A program made the translations under genes and the position numbers. Positions 48,942 to 57,968 of a stretch of 64,000 nucleotides of DNA are shown one piece after another. The stretch's first letter is position 1; every line of letters begins with the position of its first letter. The notes beneath the pieces were generated by a model. That model saw only the letters and a list, made by a program, of their open reading frames with translations, was not told the origin of the DNA and ran no database searches. This stretch comes from Streptomyces ficellus (lineage in GTDB: Bacteria; Actinomycetota; Actinomycetes; Streptomycetales; Streptomycetaceae): positions 5,890,001 through 5,954,000 of the forward strand of contig NZ_CP034279.1 in assembly GCF_009739905.1 (NCBI RefSeq). The letters are read 5' to 3'.

Positions 48942-49143
48942 CGGGACCCCTTAAGCTGCTCAATGCTGATTAACCAGTCGGTAACCTCAAAAACACCTCA
49001 GATCAGCCCGTACGTGACATAGGCCACAGCCAAAACGGCCGCGTAGCCGTGACTATGTGCCCTGGCCTTCATGCCACGGTGACCCACCCTTCTCACCGGC
49101 GTACGGCTGATACCGCACGACCCCTCACAAAGGCGACTTCTAG

Positions 49144-50610
49144 ATGAGTGACCGCACCATGCCTGCGGCCGACACCCAGAGCCCCGGTTCCCCGGCGGCG
49201 ACGGGCGCCCCCCACATCGACGCCGGTGACGCCGGTTACAGCAAGGACCTCAAGTCCCGCCACGTCAACATGATCGCCATCGGTGGCGCCATCGGGACCG
49301 GCCTCTTCCTTGGCGCCGGCGGCCGCCTCGCGGGCGCGGGCCCGTCCCTCGCCATCGCGTACGCCGTCTGCGGCGTCTTCGCCTTCTTCGTCGTCCGGGC
49401 CCTCGGTGAGCTGGTGCTCTACCGTCCCTCCTCCGGAGCCTTCGTCTCGTACGCCCGTGAGTTCATGGGCGAGAAGGGCGCCTACACGGCCGGCTGGCTC
49501 TACTTCCTCAACTGGTCGACCACCGCCATCGCCGACATCACCGCGGCCGCGGTCTTCGCCCACTACTGGTCGCTCTTCAGCGACGTCCCGCAGTGGGTGC
49601 TCGCCATGATCGCCCTCGCCGTCGTCCTCACGGCGAACCTGATCTCGGTGAAGTACTTCGGCGAGATGGAGTTCTGGTTCGCGATCATCAAGGTCGCCGC
49701 ACTGGTGATCTTCATGTGCGTCGGCATCTTCCTCGTCGTCACCTCCCACGAGGTAGGCGGCCACACCCCGGGCCTGTCCACCATCACCGACAGCGGCGGC
49801 ATCTTCCCCATGGGCATGCTGCCCATGCTGATGGTCGTCCAGGGCGTCGTCTTCGCCTACGCCTCCGTCGAGCTGGTCGGCGTCGCCGCCGGTGAGACCG
49901 AGAACCCCGAGAAGATCATGCCGAAGGCGATCAACTCGATCATGTGGCGCGTGGGCCTCTTCTACGTCGGTTCCGTCGTCCTGCTCTCGCTGCTGCTGCC
50001 GTACACCGCCTTCTCCGGCGACCAGAGCCCCTTCGTCACCGTCTTCGACAAGCTCGGCATCCCGGGCACGGCCGGCATCATGAACCTGGTCGTCCTCACC
50101 GCCGCGCTCTCCAGCCTGAACTCCGGCCTGTACTCCACCGGCCGCATCCTGCGCTCGATGGCGATGGCGGGCTCCGCGCCCAAGTTCACCGCCCGCATGA
50201 ACAAGGGCCAGGTCCCCTACGGCGGCATCCTGCTCACCGCCGGCTTCGGCGTCCTCGGCGTCGGCCTGAACTACGTCATGCCCGGCGAGGCCTTCGAGAT
50301 CGTGCTGAACCTCGCCTCCATCGGCATCCTCGGCACCTGGGGCATGATCATGCTCTGCTCGCTGCTGTTCTGGTCCCGCTCCAAGGAGGGCAGGGTCACC
50401 CGCCCCTCCTACAAGCTCCCCTGGGCCCCGTACACGCAGATCGTGACGCTGGTCTTCCTCGCCACCGTCCTGTTCCTGATGTGGTACGGCGGCGGAGTCG
50501 GCCGGTACACCGTGAACTGCCTGCCGGTCATCGCGCTCCTGCTCGTCGGCGGCTGGTTCGCCGTCCGCAAGCGGGTCGCCACCCTGGCCGCCTCACGGCC
50601 GCAGGACTGA
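49144..50610 (+). CDS. Amino acid permease (AAT family, L-asparagine permease-like)
   Basis: 488 aa with 12 transmembrane segments. AAT motifs: KSRHVNMIAIGGAIGTGLFL, GAGGRLAGAGPSLAIAYAVC, RALGELVLYRPSSGAFVSYA, REFMGEKGAYTAGWLYFLNW and VQGVVFAYASVELVGVAAGE followed by TENPEKIMPKAINSIMWRV. This combination (YRPSSGAFVSYAREF and the GEKGAYTAGW loop) is closest in my recall to AnsP-type asparagine permeases; GABA or other amino acids remain possible. Codons are a little less extreme (more third-position T) than in the neighbours, as in well expressed genes. It stands alone before a strong terminator. The 200-bp leader has an AAAGGCG site at 49131. Confidence 0.88.
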   Translation: MSDRTMPAADTQSPGSPAATGAPHIDAGDAGYSKDLKSRHVNMIAIGGAIGTGLFLGAGGRLAGAGPSLAIAYAVCGVFAFFVVRALGELVLYRPSSGAFVSYAREFMGEKGAYTAGWLYFLNWSTTAIADITAAAVFAHYWSLFSDVPQWVLAMIALAVVLTANLISVKYFGEMEFWFAIIKVAALVIFMCVGIFLVVTSHEVGGHTPGLSTITDSGGIFPMGMLPMLMVVQGVVFAYASVELVGVAAGETENPEKIMPKAINSIMWRVGLFYVGSVVLLSLLLPYTAFSGDQSPFVTVFDKLGIPGTAGIMNLVVLTAALSSLNSGLYSTGRILRSMAMAGSAPKFTARMNKGQVPYGGILLTAGFGVLGVGLNYVMPGEAFEIVLNLASIGILGTWGMIMLCSLLFWSRSKEGRVTRPSYKLPWAPYTQIVTLVFLATVLFLMWYGGGVGRYTVNCLPVIALLLVGGWFAVRKRVATLAASRPQD

Positions 50611-50625
50611 CCCACCACCCCTCCC

Positions 50626-50661
50626 GAAGCCCCCGCCGGACACCCGTCCGGCGGGGGCTTC
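50626..50661 (+). terminator. Strong hairpin terminator after the permease
   Basis: GAAGCCCCCGCCGGA (50626-50640) and TCCGGCGGGGGCTTC (50647-50661) form a perfect 15-bp stem with a 6-base loop, 16 bp after the permease stop. No U-run, typical for high-GC actinobacteria. Confidence 0.85.
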
Positions 50662-50748
50662 GCGCACGCGGCCGGATTTCCACCCCGACGAGCGCCCCCG
50701 ACAGCGATAGTGGAGCCGGACAACCGCGCGACGAAAGGAAGAGCCGCG

Positions 50749-51834
50749 ATGGCGCAGCAGGTCAACGGGGTCATTGCCCCGGGGAAGAACGAGCCCGTGC
50801 GGGTGGAGACGATCATCGTCCCCGACCCCGGCCCCGGTGAGGCCGTCGTACAGATCCAGGCCTGCGGGGTGTGCCACACCGACCTGCACTACAAACAGGG
50901 CGGGATCAACGACGACTTCCCCTTCCTCCTCGGTCACGAGGCGGCGGGCGTCGTCGAGTCGGTCGGCGCCGGCGTCACCGACGTCGCGCCCGGCGACTTC
51001 GTCGTCCTCAACTGGCGTGCCGTGTGCGGCACCTGCCGGGCCTGCGAGCGCGGCAGGCCCTGGTACTGCTTCGCCACCCACAACGCCCGCCAGAAGATGA
51101 CGCTGACCGACGGGACGGAACTCTCGGCGGCGCTCGGCATCGGGGCGTTCGCCGAGAAGACGCTGGTCGCGGCCGGCCAGTGCACCAAGGTCGACCCGTC
51201 GGTCGCCCCCGCCGTCGCCGGCCTGCTCGGCTGCGGCGTCATGGCCGGCATCGGCGCGGCGATCAATACCGGCCAGGTCGGCCGGGGCGACTCCGTCGCC
51301 GTCATCGGCTGCGGCGGCGTCGGCGACGCGGCGATCGTCGGCTCCCGCCTCGCGGGCGCCGCGCGCATCATCGCCGTCGACATCGACGACCGGAAACTGG
51401 AGACCGCCCGGACCATGGGCGCCACCCACACCGTCAACTCCCGCACCACCGACCCCGTCGAAGCGATCCGCGAACTCACCGGCGGCTTCGGCGCCGACGT
51501 CGTCATCGAGGCCGTCGGCCGCCCCGAGACCTACCAGCAGGCGTTCTACGCCCGCGACCTCGCCGGCACGGTCGTCCTCGTCGGCGTACCCACCCCCGAG
51601 ATGACACTCGAACTCCCGCTGCTCGACGTCTTCGGGCGCGGCGGCGCGCTCAAGTCGTCCTGGTACGGCGACTGCCTGCCGTCCCGCGACTTCCCCATGC
51701 TCATCGACCTGCACCAGCAGGGCCGCATCGACCTGGCGGCCTTCGTCACCGAGACCATCGGACTCGGCGACGTCGAGAAGGCCTTCGCCCGCATGCACGA
51801 GGGCGACGTGCTGCGCTCGGTGGTGGTCTTCTGA
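50749..51834 (+). CDS. mscR: S-(hydroxymethyl)mycothiol dehydrogenase (mycothiol-dependent formaldehyde dehydrogenase)
   Basis: 361 aa zinc-dependent class III-like alcohol dehydrogenase. Catalytic zinc: QACGVCHTDLHYKQGG and LLGHEAAGVVESVG; structural zinc: CGTCRACERGRPWYC (residues about 92-106); Rossmann motif VIGCGGVGDAAIVGSRLAGA. The RQKMTLTDGTELSAALGIGA segment distinguishes the mycothiol branch. It oxidises the spontaneous adduct of formaldehyde and mycothiol to S-formylmycothiol; MscR enzymes can also reduce S-nitrosomycothiol. Its stop overlaps the MBL hydrolase start (TGATG), which should finish the pathway. Confidence 0.93.
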   Translation: MAQQVNGVIAPGKNEPVRVETIIVPDPGPGEAVVQIQACGVCHTDLHYKQGGINDDFPFLLGHEAAGVVESVGAGVTDVAPGDFVVLNWRAVCGTCRACERGRPWYCFATHNARQKMTLTDGTELSAALGIGAFAEKTLVAAGQCTKVDPSVAPAVAGLLGCGVMAGIGAAINTGQVGRGDSVAVIGCGGVGDAAIVGSRLAGAARIIAVDIDDRKLETARTMGATHTVNSRTTDPVEAIRELTGGFGADVVIEAVGRPETYQQAFYARDLAGTVVLVGVPTPEMTLELPLLDVFGRGGALKSSWYGDCLPSRDFPMLIDLHQQGRIDLAAFVTETIGLGDVEKAFARMHEGDVLRSVVVF

Positions 51835-52463
51835 TGACCGCGCGCATCGAGCACCTCGTCACCTCCGGCACCTTCACGCTCGACGGCGGCACCTGGGACG
51901 TCGACAACAACGTCTGGATCGTCGGCGACGGGGCCGAAGCCGTCGTCATCGACGCCGCACACGACGCCGACGCCATCCTGGCCGCCCTCGACGGCCGTAC
52001 GCTGCGGGCCATCATCTGCACGCACGCCCACAACGACCACATCGACGCCGCCCCCGCGCTCGCCGCCGCCACCGGCGCCCGCATCCTGCTCCACCCCGAC
52101 GACCTGCCGCTGTGGAAGCAGACCCACCCCGACCACCACCCCGACGGCGAACTCACCGACGGACAGACCCTCACCATCGCCGGAACCGACCTGACCGTCC
52201 TGCACACCCCCGGCCACGCCCCCGGCGCCGTCTGCCTCCACGCCCCCGACCTCGGCACCGTCTTCACCGGCGACACGCTCTTCGCGGGCGGCCCCGGCGC
52301 CACCGGCCGGTCCTTCTCCCACTTCCCGACCATCATCGACTCGATCCGCGACCGGCTGCTGACCCTGCCCCCGCAGACGGTCGTCCGCACCGGCCACGGC
52401 GACACCACCACCATCGGCGCCGAGGCCCCGCACCTCCAGGAGTGGATCAACCGAGGCCACTGA
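51834..52463 (+). CDS. MBL-fold metallo-hydrolase partner of MscR
   Basis: 209 aa. Metal motif CTHAHNDHIDAAPALAAATG (HXHXDH, about residues 60-79), then TPGHAPGAVCLHAPDLGTVF, the FTGDTLFAGGPGATGR loop and a final VVRTGHGDTTTIG. It is glyoxalase II-like in layout. Translational coupling to mscR (one-base overlap) suggests hydrolysis of S-formylmycothiol to formate and mycothiol; this pairing is conserved in actinobacteria. Its 3' end overlaps the convergent pseudouridine synthase gene by 17 bp. Confidence 0.92.
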   Translation: MTARIEHLVTSGTFTLDGGTWDVDNNVWIVGDGAEAVVIDAAHDADAILAALDGRTLRAIICTHAHNDHIDAAPALAAATGARILLHPDDLPLWKQTHPDHHPDGELTDGQTLTIAGTDLTVLHTPGHAPGAVCLHAPDLGTVFTGDTLFAGGPGATGRSFSHFPTIIDSIRDRLLTLPPQTVVRTGHGDTTTIGAEAPHLQEWINRGH

Positions 52464-53376
52464 GCCGCAGCCGGCTCACGAACCGCACCGGGACACCCGA
52501 GACCGGGTCGGTGAACTCCAGCGCCCGCGCCAGCAACTGCAGCGGACGCCCGAAGTCCTCCGGCCCGTCCTCCCGCACCACCGGATACAGCGGATCGTGC
52601 AGGATCGGCACCCCCAGCCGCGCCATGTGGACCCGCAGCTGATGCGTCTGGCCGGTCGCCGGCACCAGCCGGTACCGGCCCAGACCGCCCCGGTGCTCCA
52701 CCAGCTCGATCCGGCTCTCGCTGTTCGGCTCGCCCGGCACCTCCCGCGCCGCCAGCACCCCGCGCTCCTTGACGATCCGGCTGCGAACCGTCACCGGCAG
52801 GGCCAGCGAGGGCTCGTACGCGGCCACCGCCTCGTACTCCTTGCGCACCCGCCGGTCCCGGAACACCGACTGGTACGCGCCCCGGTCCTCCGGACGTACG
52901 ACGAACAGGGCGAGCCCCGCCGTCAGCCGGTCCAGCCGGTGCGCCGGCTGCAACTGCGGCAGCCCCAGCTCCCGCCGCAGCCGCGCCAGCGCCGTCTCCG
53001 TCACATGCCGCCCGCGTGGCGTCGTCGCCAGGAAGTGCGGCTTGTCCGCCACCACGATCCGCTCGTCCCGGTACACGATCCCCACCTCGAACGGCACCCG
53101 CTCCTCCGCCGGGAAATCCCGGTGGAACCACACGTACCGCCCCGGCTCGTACCTCTCCTCCGCCCCCACCGGCACCCCGTCCGCCCCCACGAACCGGCCC
53201 TCCGCGACCATCGCGTCCACCCGCCCGGCGCCGATCGCCCCCGCGTACCGCGCGAGAAGATGGTCCCGAACCGTCGGCCACGCGCCATCGGGATCGGCGG
53301 GCAGCCGCAGCCGCACCGGGTCGACACCGGCCCGCTGGGGCAGCGGGGCGGCCGGGATCCTGGTTCTCCGTCTCAC
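52447..53376 (-). CDS. RluA-family pseudouridine synthase
   Basis: 309 aa. The catalytic aspartate lies in the RluA motif QPAHRLDRLTAGLALFV (about residues 158-174), followed by YQSVFRDRRVRKEYEAVAAY and the ATGQTHQLRVHMARLGVPIL, HDPLYP signature. An N-terminal region of about 110 residues (RDHLLARYAGAIGAGRVDAM, GRFVGADGVPVGAEERYEPG) resembles an S4-like RNA-binding module. The substrate is a uridine in rRNA or tRNA. The GTG start at 53376 overlaps the xylB stop (GTGA), so it is read as second gene of an operon with xylulokinase, which looks coincidental in function. Confidence 0.92.
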   Translation of the reverse strand: MRRRTRIPAAPLPQRAGVDPVRLRLPADPDGAWPTVRDHLLARYAGAIGAGRVDAMVAEGRFVGADGVPVGAEERYEPGRYVWFHRDFPAEERVPFEVGIVYRDERIVVADKPHFLATTPRGRHVTETALARLRRELGLPQLQPAHRLDRLTAGLALFVVRPEDRGAYQSVFRDRRVRKEYEAVAAYEPSLALPVTVRSRIVKERGVLAAREVPGEPNSESRIELVEHRGGLGRYRLVPATGQTHQLRVHMARLGVPILHDPLYPVVREDGPEDFGRPLQLLARALEFTDPVSGVPVRFVSRLRLSGLG

Positions 53377-54809
53377 CGCCCCACGGTAAGCGGTGCCAGC
53401 ACCGCCTCGATCCGCTCCCACGTCTCCCGGTCCCGGACGACCGGAGGCAGCGTCTCGTCCCCGCCGGTGCCCCAGGACACGGCCACCGCCACCGGGTCCT
53501 CCCCGGTCGCGGCGCCCACTGCCAGCGCGGCCGCCCCGACCGCGACCAGTTCCGCGGTACGGGGGAGGACCACGGGCCGCCCCGACAGACGGCGCACCGT
53601 CTCCACCCACGTACGCCCCCGGGCGCCGCCCCCGATCAGCCGCAGCGGCACGCCCTCGCCCGTGCGCGGCAGCGCCCCCAGCGCCCGGAGCACCGTGAAG
53701 GCCGCACCCTCGTAGGCGGCCCCCAGGAGCTGCTGCCGGGTCGTGGCGTGCCGCAACCCGGTGAGCAGACCGGAGGCACCGGGCAGGTCCGGAGTCCGTT
53801 CACCGTCCAGGTACGGCAGGAGCACCGCCTCCCCGCCCGGCTCGGCGTCCTCCCGGTCCAGCCCCAGCAGCGCGGCCACCTTGTCGACGGCCAGCGTGCA
53901 GTTGAGCGTGCAGCCCAAGGGCAGGAACGTACCGTCGGTGGCGGCGAAACCCGCCAGCGCGGCCGTGGCGGGCCGCGCCCTCGTCGCCGCGAAAACGGTG
54001 CCCGACGTGCCCAGGGACACCACCGGATGGTCCAGCAGCCCCCGGCCGCCCAGCCCCAGCCCCACCGCCGCCGCCATGTTGTCCCCGGTGCCCGCGGCGA
54101 CCGCGATGCCCTCGGCGAGGCCCAGCTCCCTCGCCGCGCCCCCGGTCAGCGACCCCACCCGGGTGGCGCCGGTCCGCGCGACGGGCGGGAGGAGCGCCGC
54201 GTCCAGCCCGAGCAGGCCGAGAAGCTCCGGGTCGTACGCGCCCGTCACCGTGCCGTACCAGCACGTCCCCGACGCGTCACCGGGATCGGTCGCCGCCACC
54301 CCGCACAGCCGCTCGGTGAGGAAGTCGTGCGGCAACCGCACCGCGGCGGCGCCCCCGGCGGCGCGCGGCTCGTTCTCCCGCAGCCACTGCCACTTGGCCG
54401 CCGTCATCGACGCCACCGGTACGGAGCCGGTACGCGCCAGCCAGCCGTCCGGGCCGAGCCGCTCGGTGAGGGCGGCGGCCTGCGGTGCCGACCGGGTGTC
54501 GTTCCACAACAGCGCCGGGCGCAGCGGACGGCCCGAGGCGTCCAGGACGACCAGCCCGTGCTGCTGCCCGGCGACCGCGATCCCGGTGACCGCCCGGGCA
54601 TCGGCGCCCCGCAGTGCCTGGGCGACCGCCGCCACGAGCGCCCGCCACCACTGCTCGGGATCGCTCTCTCGCGCCCCCGCACGGCCGCTCACCGTGTGGG
54701 CGGCGCGCCCCACGGCGAGGACCCGTCCGGAGACGGCGTCCACCAGGGCCGCCTTGGTGGACTGCGTGGAACTGTCCACGCCGATGACGAGCGGGGGCGA
54801 CGACGACAT
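53373..54809 (-). CDS. xylB: Xylulokinase
   Basis: 478 aa FGGY-family sugar kinase. Motifs: VIGVDSSTQSTKAALVDAVS (phosphate 1), GIAVAGQQHGLVVLDASGRP, LRPALLWNDTRS, GTCWYGTVTGAYDPELLGLL, AAGTGDNMAAAVGLG, SLGTSGTVFAAT (phosphate 2) and LIGGGARGRTWVETVRRLSG (adenosine). It phosphorylates D-xylulose made by the divergent xylose isomerase. The ATG 54809 directly precedes the first strand. The shared intergenic region with xylA (81 bp) suggests joint control, probably by the nearby ROK protein. Confidence 0.94.
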   Translation of the reverse strand: MSSSPPLVIGVDSSTQSTKAALVDAVSGRVLAVGRAAHTVSGRAGARESDPEQWWRALVAAVAQALRGADARAVTGIAVAGQQHGLVVLDASGRPLRPALLWNDTRSAPQAAALTERLGPDGWLARTGSVPVASMTAAKWQWLRENEPRAAGGAAAVRLPHDFLTERLCGVAATDPGDASGTCWYGTVTGAYDPELLGLLGLDAALLPPVARTGATRVGSLTGGAARELGLAEGIAVAAGTGDNMAAAVGLGLGGRGLLDHPVVSLGTSGTVFAATRARPATAALAGFAATDGTFLPLGCTLNCTLAVDKVAALLGLDREDAEPGGEAVLLPYLDGERTPDLPGASGLLTGLRHATTRQQLLGAAYEGAAFTVLRALGALPRTGEGVPLRLIGGGARGRTWVETVRRLSGRPVVLPRTAELVAVGAAALAVGAATGEDPVAVAVSWGTGGDETLPPVVRDRETWERIEAVLAPLTVGR

Positions 54810-54890
54810 CCCGTACCTCTCTCTTGGCGGCGAGCCGCCCATAGCGTATTGGTAAGGTGAGAAAACAAATAGAGCCTGGAGGGCCCCGAC
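54810..54890. promoter_or_regulatory. Divergent xylB/xylA promoter-operator region
   Basis: 81-bp gap with an AT-rich core (GCGTATTGGTAAGGTGAGAA followed by AACAAATAGAG, about 54845-54875). Imperfect dyad TATTgG ... CAAATA fits a ROK/XylR-type operator overlapping both promoters. A GGAGGG ribosome-binding site for xylA is at 54878-54883. Confidence 0.6.
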
Positions 54891-56060
54891 ATGCCGGATC
54901 GCTTCATCCCCGTTCCCGAGGACAGGTTCACCTTCGGGCTCTGGACCGTCGGCTGGCAGGGCGCCGACCCGTTCGGCACCGCGACCCGCCCCGCCCTCGA
55001 CCCCGTCGAATCCGTCGAGCGCCTCGCCGCCCTCGGCGCCCACGGCGTGACCTTCCACGACGACGACCTGATCTCCTTCGGCTCCTCCGCCGCCGAACGC
55101 GAAACCGCCGTCAAACGGTTCCGCTCCGCGCTCGACCGGACCGGCATGAAGGTGCCGATGGCCACCACCAACCTCTTCACCCACCCGGTGTTCAAGGACG
55201 GCGCCTTCACCGCCAACGACCGCGACGTCCGCCGCTACGCACTGCGCAAGACCATCCGCAACATCGACCTCGCCGCGGAACTCGGCGCCGAGGTGTACGT
55301 CGCCTGGGGCGGCCGCGAAGGCGCCGAATCCGGCGCCGCCAAGGACGTGCGCGCCGCCCTCGACCGCCTGAAGGAAGCCTTCGACCTCCTCGGCCAGTAC
55401 GTCACCGAGCAGGGCTACGCCCTCCGCTTCGCCGTCGAGCCCAAACCCAACGAGCCCCGCGGCGACATCCTGCTCCCCACCATCGGCCACGCCCTCGCGT
55501 TCATCGAGCGCCTCGAACGCCCCGCACTCGTCGGCGTCAACCCCGAGGTCGGCCACGAACAGATGGCCGGCCTCAACTTCCCGCACGGCATCGCCCAGGC
55601 CCTGTGGGCGGGCAAGCTCTTCCACATCGACCTCAACGGCCAGAGCGGCATCAAGTACGACCAGGACCTCCGCTTCGGCGCGGGCGACCTCCGCCAGGCC
55701 TTCTGGCTGGTCGACCTGCTGGAGAGCGCCGGCTACGACGGCCCGCGCCACTTCGACTTCAAGCCCGTGCGCACGGACGGGGCCGACGGGGTGTGGGAGT
55801 CCGCGAAGAACTGCATGCGCAACTACCTGATCCTCAAGGAGCGCGCGGCCGCGTTCCGCGCCGACCCCGAGGTCCGCGAAGCGCTCCGCGCGTCCCGCCT
55901 CCCGGACCTGTCCCGCCCCACGGCCGAGGACGGCCTCGCCGCGCTGCTCGCGGACCCCTCCGCGTACGAGACGTTCGACCCCACGGCCGCGGCGGCCCGC
56001 TCCATGTCCTTCGAACGCCTCGACCAACTGGCCCTGGAACACCTCCTGGGCACCCGCTGA
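54891..56060 (+). CDS. xylA: Xylose isomerase
   Basis: 389 aa, the size of the group I Streptomyces glucose/xylose isomerases. It converts D-xylose to D-xylulose. Active-site residues are visible in order: catalytic His-Asp in VTFHDDDLISFG (about 54-57), Glu-Lys in FAVEPKPNEPRGD (about 181-183), Glu and His in GVNPEVGHEQMAGL (217, 220), Asp in HIDLNGQSGIKYDQDLRFG (245, 255, 257) and Asp in HFDFKPVRTDG (about 287). Divergent from xylB and next to a ROK regulator, it completes a compact xylose utilisation set; a xylose transporter is not in the window. Confidence 0.97.
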   Translation: MPDRFIPVPEDRFTFGLWTVGWQGADPFGTATRPALDPVESVERLAALGAHGVTFHDDDLISFGSSAAERETAVKRFRSALDRTGMKVPMATTNLFTHPVFKDGAFTANDRDVRRYALRKTIRNIDLAAELGAEVYVAWGGREGAESGAAKDVRAALDRLKEAFDLLGQYVTEQGYALRFAVEPKPNEPRGDILLPTIGHALAFIERLERPALVGVNPEVGHEQMAGLNFPHGIAQALWAGKLFHIDLNGQSGIKYDQDLRFGAGDLRQAFWLVDLLESAGYDGPRHFDFKPVRTDGADGVWESAKNCMRNYLILKERAAAFRADPEVREALRASRLPDLSRPTAEDGLAALLADPSAYETFDPTAAAARSMSFERLDQLALEHLLGTR

Positions 56061-56074
56061 CGCGTCTGCGCAGG

Positions 56075-56391
56075 GTCGGTTGCCTGCCGGTGGGTGGTGG
56101 GCCGCGGCCCCTCCGGGCTCACCTCCTCGGCGCCGGCGGCCTTGGGTCTCGACAGTTCGAACCCATCTGTCGCCGCCAGCGCCTGCGGGGGCGACCCTGC
56201 ACGGCCGCGGCCCGGTCGTATCCCGGCTGCGGGCCGCACTGTGTTCCGCGTACGGCGCGGAGGGGCCGTGCAGGGTCGCCCCCGCAGGGGATCGGCGGCA
56301 TGAAACGGCGCCGAGAGTACGGGGGTGCCCCGCCGACCCCGAGGAGGTGAGCCCGGAGGGGCCCCGACCGTACCCACCGGGCGCAACCGAC
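56075..56391. repeat. 317-bp imperfect palindromic element between xylA and the ROK gene
   Basis: Three concentric inverted segments share one centre near 56234. Outer: GTCGGTTGC ... GGTGGGT (56075-56095) with ACCCACCGGGCGCAACCGAC (56372-56391). Middle: 25 bp perfect, 56106-56130 with 56339-56363 (core CCTCCGGGCTCACCTCC). Inner: 25 bp perfect, 56182-56206 with 56264-56288 (core GGGGGCGACCCTGCACGG). The parts between are diverged or replaced. It has no coding capacity. It could be a MITE-like element or a very large cruciform/RNA hairpin and would terminate transcription from both sides. Confidence 0.85.
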
Positions 56392-56425
56392 AACCGCTCA
56401 CCGCGCCCCAGCGAAGGCGTCGGCG

Positions 56426-57664
56426 TCAGCGCCCCGCGTACCGCGCAGGGTCGGCGACCACGTCCCGGACCACCAGCGCCGCCGCGCCCCGCGCCGCGTC
56501 GCCCGACGGTGAGGACGCCCGCAGCCGCGTGCCGCCCCGCGGCCACAGCCCGGACACGACCCGCCCGGACAGCTCACGGTTCACCGCGGGACCCAGCCAC
56601 GGCATCAGCGGCCGGTAGATGCCGCCCAGCACGACCGCCTCCGGGTCCAGCAGGTTCACCGCGCCGGACACGACGAGGCCCAGCATCCGCCCGGCGCTCT
56701 CCAGGGCCGCCACGGTCCGGCCGTCACCGTCGAGGGCGCGCCGTTCCAGCTCCGTCACGCCCGGCACTCCGGCCGCCTCGTCGAGGCCGGCGCCCCGCAG
56801 CAGCGCGGCCTGCCCGGCGTACTGCTCGAGGCAGCCGCGCGAGCCGCACCGGCACACGGGTCCCTGCGGGTCCACGACGACGTGCCCGATCTCGCCGGCG
56901 AAGCCGTGCGCTCCGCGCAGCAGTTCACCGTCGACGACGATCGCGCCGCCGACCCCGATCTCGCCCGAGAGGTAGAGGAAGCCGCGCACCGGTTCGCGCT
57001 GGGCGCCTGCGCCGAACCACAGCTCGGCGACCGCCGCCGCGTTCGCCTCGTTGTCGGAGCCCACGGGCAGTGCCGGCCGTTCCGGGCGCAGGGCGGCGAG
57101 GGCCCGCCCGAACAGGTCCTCGGCCGCCACCCGGTTCCAGCCCAGGTTGGGTGCCTGGCGCACGGTGCCGCCGGACACCAGGCCCGGCAGGGCGAGCCGG
57201 ACGCCCACGGCGTCGAGTTCCTGGCCGGCCGCCGACGTGAGGGTCCGTGCCGCGATGCGGGCGGCCCGCTCCAGGACCTCGCCGGGCGGTACGTTCCGGT
57301 TGTCCAGGTGTTCGGTGAGCCGTACGCGGTCGGCCCCGGCGAGGTCGACCACGCACACGGACACGTAGTCGACGTTGATCTCGACGCCGAGTCCGGCCGG
57401 TCCGGTGGCGGCGGCCCGCAGCGCGGTGCCCGGACGTCCCGCCTGTCCGCTGAAGGTCTTGCCCCGCTCGGTGAGGAACCCGCCCGCCAGGAGCTGCTCC
57501 ACCAGCGACGACACCGCCGCCCGTGTGAGCCCGACGCGTGCCGCCACCGCCGCCCGCGTGGTCTCGCCCTCGTCGAGCACGGTCCGCAGCACGAGGCTCA
57601 GGTTGTGCCGCCGCACGGTGTCCTTGCCGGCCTTGGGGGCCGGCGGGCCGGGAGAGGTCGTCAT
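56426..57664 (-). CDS. ROK-family transcriptional regulator, XylR-like
   Basis: 412 aa. An N-terminal winged helix (VRRHNLSLVLRTVLDEGETT, RAAVAARVGLTRAAVSSLVE, QLLAGGFLTERG; residues about 18-70) is fused to a ROK sugar-kinase fold: GLGVEINVDYVSVCVVDLAG, GVRLALPGLVSGGTVRQAPN, LYLSGEIGVGGAIVVDGEL, HGFAGEIGHVVVDPQGPVCR and zinc-site CRCGSRGCLEQYA. This is the layout of XylR-type repressors that release DNA on binding xylose or glucose. It lies beside divergent xylA/xylB, but points away and is separated by the palindromic element. The ATG 57664 follows the normal N-terminus of the family. Confidence 0.9.
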   Translation of the reverse strand: MTTSPGPPAPKAGKDTVRRHNLSLVLRTVLDEGETTRAAVAARVGLTRAAVSSLVEQLLAGGFLTERGKTFSGQAGRPGTALRAAATGPAGLGVEINVDYVSVCVVDLAGADRVRLTEHLDNRNVPPGEVLERAARIAARTLTSAAGQELDAVGVRLALPGLVSGGTVRQAPNLGWNRVAAEDLFGRALAALRPERPALPVGSDNEANAAAVAELWFGAGAQREPVRGFLYLSGEIGVGGAIVVDGELLRGAHGFAGEIGHVVVDPQGPVCRCGSRGCLEQYAGQAALLRGAGLDEAAGVPGVTELERRALDGDGRTVAALESAGRMLGLVVSGAVNLLDPEAVVLGGIYRPLMPWLGPAVNRELSGRVVSGLWPRGGTRLRASSPSGDAARGAAALVVRDVVADPARYAGR

Positions 57665-57741
57665 GGTGCGGCCGAGCCTATGCGAAGGCGGTGCGCACAC
57701 GAGCGCGGGCCCGGTCTGACGACCGGGCCCGCGCTCTTCTG

Positions 57742-57826
57742 TGTCCGAGGGGGGACTTGAACCCCCACGCCCGATAAAGGGCACTAGCACCTCAAGCTAG
57801 CGCGTCTGCCATTCCGCCACCCGGAC
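57742..57826 (-). tRNA. tRNA-Leu, anticodon GAG
   Basis: 85 nt on the minus strand. Acceptor arms GTCCGGG and CTCGGAC pair (one G-U), discriminator A. The D-arm region is GGCGGAATGGCAGACGC; the anticodon stem CTAGC/GCTAG encloses loop TTGAGGT, giving GAG for CUC/CUU leucine codons. A long variable arm (TGCCCTTTATCGGGC) marks a class II tRNA, and the T-arm is GGGGGTTCAAGTCCCCC. CCA is not encoded. Confidence 0.95.
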
Positions 57827-57968
57827 AAGGTGTCTGTCTCGCGGCCTGCGGCCGTTCCGACGTGGAAAACCATAGCAAACATTGGGAGGGCCCGATCACG
57901 CCCCCACCTCCGCCGGGGGAGGGGGCAGGATGAGGGGACCCAGCAGCAGCGACCCGGGAGGAACCAGC

